A stretch of DNA of 35,725 nucleotides, taken from the NCBI GenBank assembly GCA_029938715.1, contig JAOZUK010000030.1, positions 1 through 35,725 of the forward strand, given 5' to 3'. The notes beneath the pieces were generated by a model. That model saw nothing but the letters and a program-made list of their open reading frames with translations, was not told the origin of the DNA and searched no databases. Positions within the stretch are counted from its first letter, which is position 1; every line of letters begins with the position of its first letter. This DNA comes from Bacteroidales bacterium. Its GTDB lineage: Bacteria; Bacteroidota; Bacteroidia; Bacteroidales; GCA-2748055. Positions 33,827 through 35,725 of the stretch are shown here, piece by piece. Position numbers and translations under genes: made by a program.

Positions 33827-33876
33827 AACTATTCGGCCCGTAAAACGTAGAAATACTATTGGTGCCACGAATAGTT
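33827..33876. promoter_or_regulatory. 9-bp inverted repeat upstream of the outer-membrane protein gene
   Basis: AACTATTCG (33827-33835) and CGAATAGTT (33868-33876) are exact reverse complements 32 bases apart, ending 4 bases before the GTG at 33881. A one-mismatch -7 element, TACTATTG (33854-33861), lies between the arms. It could be a pair of operator half-sites or a leader hairpin. A chance match is not excluded. Confidence 0.35.
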
Positions 33877-33880
33877 ACAT

Positions 33881-34471
33881 GTGAGAAAAATCAGATCAGT
33901 TAAATACCTCTTAGCGGTACTCATTACTGTACTGGTGTTTGGAGTGGATTCCATCTGTCAGGTACATCGCATCAGTGCTGGATTTAACTTTGCTTCGGGA
34001 GCTGAGTTCAACCATGGGGAGACCGGGAATCCAGGATTGACTGTTAAAACATGGATCGCAGTTAATAAGCCAAGTACGCTTCATATCGTACCTTCTTTAA
34101 CTGCTTACAACCGATACAAATTGGAAACGGGTTACTCCATACTGACAAACTATATGTTCCAGGGTGATCTGGATCTTCAGTATACTTTTTTTCAGGAGGG
34201 TACTGTAAAAGCAGTGGCTTTGGGGGGTGGTAACATCACTTATTTGAGTTCCTATTACCAACCCCTTGGAGAAAATGCAAATAAGACTATAACCGATGAG
34301 ACAGAATATGCATTTGGAGGAAATATCGGAGCCGGACTTGAGTTGAAAATGGCACCCAAATGGGATTTTAATATTTCAGCGAAATACCTGTTTTCAAAAT
34401 ACCCACAATTCATCATTACAGCGCAGGCTGTCTACTTTTTTAAAGTGAGACGCAAGGCATACAGGAGATGA
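33881..34471 (+). CDS. Small outer-membrane beta-barrel protein
   Basis: The 196-residue protein has a signal peptide (MRKIRSVKYLLAVLITVLVFGVDSICQ, cleavage near residue 27) and alternating beta-strands rich in aromatic and glycine residues (ISAGFNFAS, SLTAYNRYKLETGYSI, GGNIGAGLELKMA, FNISAKYLFSKYPQFIITAQAVYFF), the pattern of an eight-stranded outer-membrane barrel. It ends in a short basic tail. Family assignment below the barrel level is not possible by eye. The GTG at 33881 gives a proper signal peptide. It lies 60 bases before the GH16-like gene. Confidence 0.72.
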   Translation: MRKIRSVKYLLAVLITVLVFGVDSICQVHRISAGFNFASGAEFNHGETGNPGLTVKTWIAVNKPSTLHIVPSLTAYNRYKLETGYSILTNYMFQGDLDLQYTFFQEGTVKAVALGGGNITYLSSYYQPLGENANKTITDETEYAFGGNIGAGLELKMAPKWDFNISAKYLFSKYPQFIITAQAVYFFKVRRKAYRR

Positions 34472-34531
34472 TTTTTTTTTATCTTTAGTCACTATATATT
34501 GAGTATTAACCAGTTTCAGAATTAAACTAAT

Positions 34532-35707
34532 ATGGCAAGCTTAAGCTTTTTACTTGGAATGGTACCCGGTACCGAAAAGGTAGAAACAGCAGATGACCAG
34601 CTAAGAGCTGATTTGCAATCTTATAGAGACTATGAGAATTCAGATGAATTAAAGCATTACCTGGAACTTCAGAAGGAAGTCAAATCAAGTAATTTCGCCC
34701 TTCGTAAGAAAAAAATACTCAAGGCAAAGTATAAAGCGTCAGAAGAGTTCAGAAAGGAGGTGCGCTACAACAAACTTATGAAGCGTTTAAAAGGGGATGA
34801 TAAACCGGATGAGGTTAAGCAGCTGGAAGATTATCTCCATTCGGAGGAATTTATCAGGCAGAAGCAGTTTCTGACCATGAAACCCACCGAAAGGTATGAG
34901 ACCACTGAAGAGTATCAGAAAGAGACCGAATACCAGACCTTAAAAAAATCTGAAAAGGTGATCTGGTATTTCAAAACTAAGAAGAAGTTCCCATTTAAGG
35001 AGTTGGAAAGGTGGAAACTCACCTTCGAAGAGAATTTTAATACAGGTCAGCTCGACAGAGAGAAATGGATGACCCGGTATTTATGGGGCGATAAAACCAT
35101 GGATAGTTCGTTTGTACTGGAGGATGATAAAAGCTTTATCACAGACGGAGATAACATCGAGTTTTATGATAAGAAGGCCAGGCTTGTTACCAAAGCAGCC
35201 AAAATTGAAGGACTGGCCTGGAGGGCTGAACAGGGATTTGTCCTACAGAATTTTGATTACACATCAGGATTAATCAGCACCTCAAAAAGCTTCAGGCAGA
35301 AGTATGGGGTCTTCAAAGCCAAAGTAAAAATGGCCGGTGGATCCGTGGCTCAGTCTTTCTGGATGAATTCGGAAACCATGCTTCCACATGTGGATGTGGC
35401 CAGGTTCGAAAGCGGAAAGCTTTATGCAAATTATTTCTGGGGAAAGGGAGGCTCACCTCAAAAATCTCTATCAAAAACCAACGGTGCCAAGTATGCCGAT
35501 GAGTATTTCATCTTCACCCTGGAGTGGTCACCCAATAAATTGGTATGGAAAATTAACAATAAGGTATTCAAAACCCAGACTTCGGGCATTCCCCAGGAAG
35601 AGATGTGCATAAACTTCTCATCTAACCTCAAAGAGGGTGCCTCAGAAAGCGGACTGCCCTCTGCCATGGAGATTGATTGGATCAGGGTTTACAAACTCAA
35701 AAATTAG
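34532..35707 (+). CDS. Helical-repeat protein with C-terminal GH16-like jelly-roll, catalytic residues missing
   Basis: The 391-residue protein has no clear signal peptide. Residues about 25-150 are charged and helical, with four loose repeats of about 25-35 residues built on a Y-x2-S/T-E-E-F/Y...Y-x2-L pattern (YENSDELKHYLEL, YKASEEFRKEVRYNKL, YLHSEEFIRQKQFL, YETTEEYQKETEYQTL). Residues about 163-391 resemble the GH16 laminarinase-type jelly roll: LTFEENFNTGQLDREKW, SGLISTSKSFRQKYGVFKAKVKM, FTLEWSPNKLVWKINNKVF and the end MEIDWIRVYKLKN. The catalytic ExDxxE motif should lie where this protein has H286-V-D288-V-A-R291, so both glutamates are lost. Binding rather than cleavage of a glycan is the simplest inference. 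The stop codon lies in the loop of a 17-bp hairpin. Confidence 0.72.
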   Translation: MASLSFLLGMVPGTEKVETADDQLRADLQSYRDYENSDELKHYLELQKEVKSSNFALRKKKILKAKYKASEEFRKEVRYNKLMKRLKGDDKPDEVKQLEDYLHSEEFIRQKQFLTMKPTERYETTEEYQKETEYQTLKKSEKVIWYFKTKKKFPFKELERWKLTFEENFNTGQLDREKWMTRYLWGDKTMDSSFVLEDDKSFITDGDNIEFYDKKARLVTKAAKIEGLAWRAEQGFVLQNFDYTSGLISTSKSFRQKYGVFKAKVKMAGGSVAQSFWMNSETMLPHVDVARFESGKLYANYFWGKGGSPQKSLSKTNGAKYADEYFIFTLEWSPNKLVWKINNKVFKTQTSGIPQEEMCINFSSNLKEGASESGLPSAMEIDWIRVYKLKN

Positions 35708-35725
35708 GATTTTTGAGTTTGTAAA
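35688..35725 (+). terminator. Perfect 17-bp hairpin at the end of the GH16-like gene
   Basis: TTTACAAACTCAAAAAT (35688-35704), loop TAGG, then the exact reverse complement (35709-35725). The TAG stop codon is in the loop, and the last six codons form the left arm. The right arm contains ATTTTTG. The window ends at the last paired base, so any U-tract beyond is not visible. Intrinsic terminator likely. Confidence 0.75.

Overview
The window looks like chromosomal DNA of a member of the Bacteroidota, probably near the Bacteroidales/Marinilabiliales. Evidence: several promoters fit the Bacteroidota -7 consensus TAnnTTTG; Shine-Dalgarno sequences are weak; there is a DUF2723 membrane glycosyltransferase, a DUF4369-type thioredoxin lipid-envelope protein, a TonB C-terminal domain of Bacteroidota type, a YciH/SUI1 protein of Bacteroidota type, and an ATP synthase with a His-rich subunit a and a very short epsilon subunit. 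The genus is not recognisable. No tRNA, rRNA, CRISPR array, insertion sequence or phage gene was seen, and no gap without a gene exceeds 300 bases.

Layout. 1-7500 (+): the end of plsX, then fabH, a bactofilin, atpZ, an AtpI-like membrane protein and atpB-E-F-H-A-G, all tightly packed, with an internal promoter before the bactofilin and a strong hairpin after atpE. 7516-10725 (-): carB. 10889-18558 (+): argR, a GNAT acyltransferase, argG, proC, argE-like, argH, proB and proA, preceded by a promoter that overlaps two ARG-box-like palindromes spaced exactly 21 bp. 18576-19658 (-): carA. 19639-21147 (-): an exported thioredoxin-like protein. 21285-22259 (+): a polyprenyl synthase. 22272-25337 (-): DUF2723 glycosyltransferase. 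25480-28720 (+): SUI1/YciH followed by a peptidase/propeller/barrel fusion. 28721-29305 (-): an LEA14-like lipoprotein. 29381-30148 (+): a TonB-like protein. 30120-33656 (-): atpD, atpC, a membrane-anchored alpha/beta-hydrolase-like protein and a GT9 glycosyltransferase. 33881-35707 (+): a small outer-membrane barrel and a helical-repeat/GH16-like protein.

How it fits together. The first block joins lipid synthesis, a cytoskeletal bactofilin and the proton-translocating ATP synthase; its beta and epsilon subunits are encoded about 24 kb away on the other strand. The central block is an arginine/proline module: CarAB makes carbamoyl phosphate, ArgG and ArgH convert citrulline to arginine, ProB/ProA/ProC make proline from glutamate, and ArgR very probably represses its own operon. 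carA and carB lie on one strand in the normal carA-carB order but are separated by the whole opposite-strand arg/pro cluster. argB, argC, argD and argF are absent from the window.

The best candidates for new biology are: the ArgR operator/promoter arrangement; the interrupted carAB pair, whose proteins resemble the eukaryotic CAD type; a metalloprotease-propeller-barrel fusion coupled to a SUI1 gene; two likely pseudoenzymes (an alpha/beta hydrolase without its nucleophile and a GH16 fold without either catalytic glutamate); and long perfect inverted repeats that run into the ends of coding regions. I see no obvious defence system or biosynthetic island; most of the window is housekeeping sequence with unusual details.
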